This document shows, piece after piece, positions 63,898 through 64,000 of a stretch of 64,000 nucleotides of DNA; the first letter of the stretch is position 1; the number at the start of each line of letters is the position of its first letter. Below the pieces are notes generated by a model. It did no database searches. It was not told where the DNA came from and was given only the letters and a program-made list of their open reading frames with translations. The translations under genes were made by a program, and so were the position numbers. This DNA comes from Collinsella tanakaei. GTDB taxonomy: Bacteria; Actinomycetota; Coriobacteriia; Coriobacteriales; Coriobacteriaceae. The stretch is taken from NCBI RefSeq assembly GCF_016900375.1, contig NZ_JACJKB010000010.1, positions 31,158-95,157 on the forward strand, given 5' to 3'.

Positions 63898-64000
63898 AGC
63901 CTCCGTGTTGCGGGTTTGAGCGTGGCGAACTTTCGGGAATGAGCACGAAAAACTTTCGGCTTTGAGCGCGGGCACGCCGACCATCCCGTTCGGCCTAACG

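Overview
The window is high-GC bacterial DNA with closely packed genes, AAAGGAG-type ribosome binding sites and frequent GTG or TTG starts. Several secreted proteins are anchored by S-layer-homology (SLH) or YYFD-type cell-wall-binding repeats, which points to a Gram-positive cell wall. Together with an orphan GlfT-like glycosyltransferase, an OFA-type transporter and several peptidases, this suggests an Actinomycetota gut anaerobe of class Coriobacteriia, most like Collinsella. That placement is inferred from gene style; no marker search was run.

Layout. 0-15.9 kb is mostly housekeeping: a PLP aminotransferase (cut by the window start), glutamine-dependent NAD synthetase, a secreted amidase with cell-wall-binding repeats, a family 2 glycosyltransferase, two unknown repeat-rich proteins, EttA, TcdA, a TatD-type hydrolase, a HAD phosphatase and glucose-6-phosphate isomerase. 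16.3-22.9 kb holds two large exported proteases (papain-like, then subtilisin-like), both with C-terminal SLH repeats. 23-30 kb holds an Uup-like ABC-F protein with a small membrane protein, an OFA-type MFS transporter with an M20 amidohydrolase, and a divergent YtcJ-like amidohydrolase. 30.2-33.9 kb is the phosphate operon pstSCAB. 34.4-48.3 kb holds a PepV-like dipeptidase, two HAD hydrolases, an SMR efflux protein, ribosomal protein S1, a cysteine-desulfidase-like enzyme, argG-(small ORF)-argH, a gamma-glutamylcyclotransferase, an MFS transporter and a Cof-type phosphatase. 48.5-51.3 kb is polA. 51.5-58.1 kb is a defence-type island with McrB, McrC and a large glycine-zipper protein gene broken by an in-frame TAG and a one-base frameshift. 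58.2-63 kb holds pepD and a third SLH surface protein. The right end is a frameshifted IS256-type transposase that seems to abut a second mobile element.

The most striking non-coding feature is a family of long, nearly perfect palindromes at 7584-7659, 14002-14177, 34061-34236, 41339-41523 and 48390-48475. They are built from shared modules (A, B, C) nested inside one another like Russian dolls. Where copies differ, the change in one arm is mirrored in the other. Several lie about 10 nt after a stop codon, and no transposase for them is visible here. Unrelated palindromes lie at 3426-3595, 39593-39774 and 39851-39950. An array of 31-bp degenerate repeats around GTGCAC lies at about 45258-45545 and turns back on itself.

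The genes suggest a peptide- and amino-acid-using, surface-protease-bearing anaerobe: SLH proteases digest proteins outside the cell, while PepV, PepD and M20 hydrolases and amidohydrolases finish peptides and amides inside. No tRNA, rRNA or CRISPR array was recognised.
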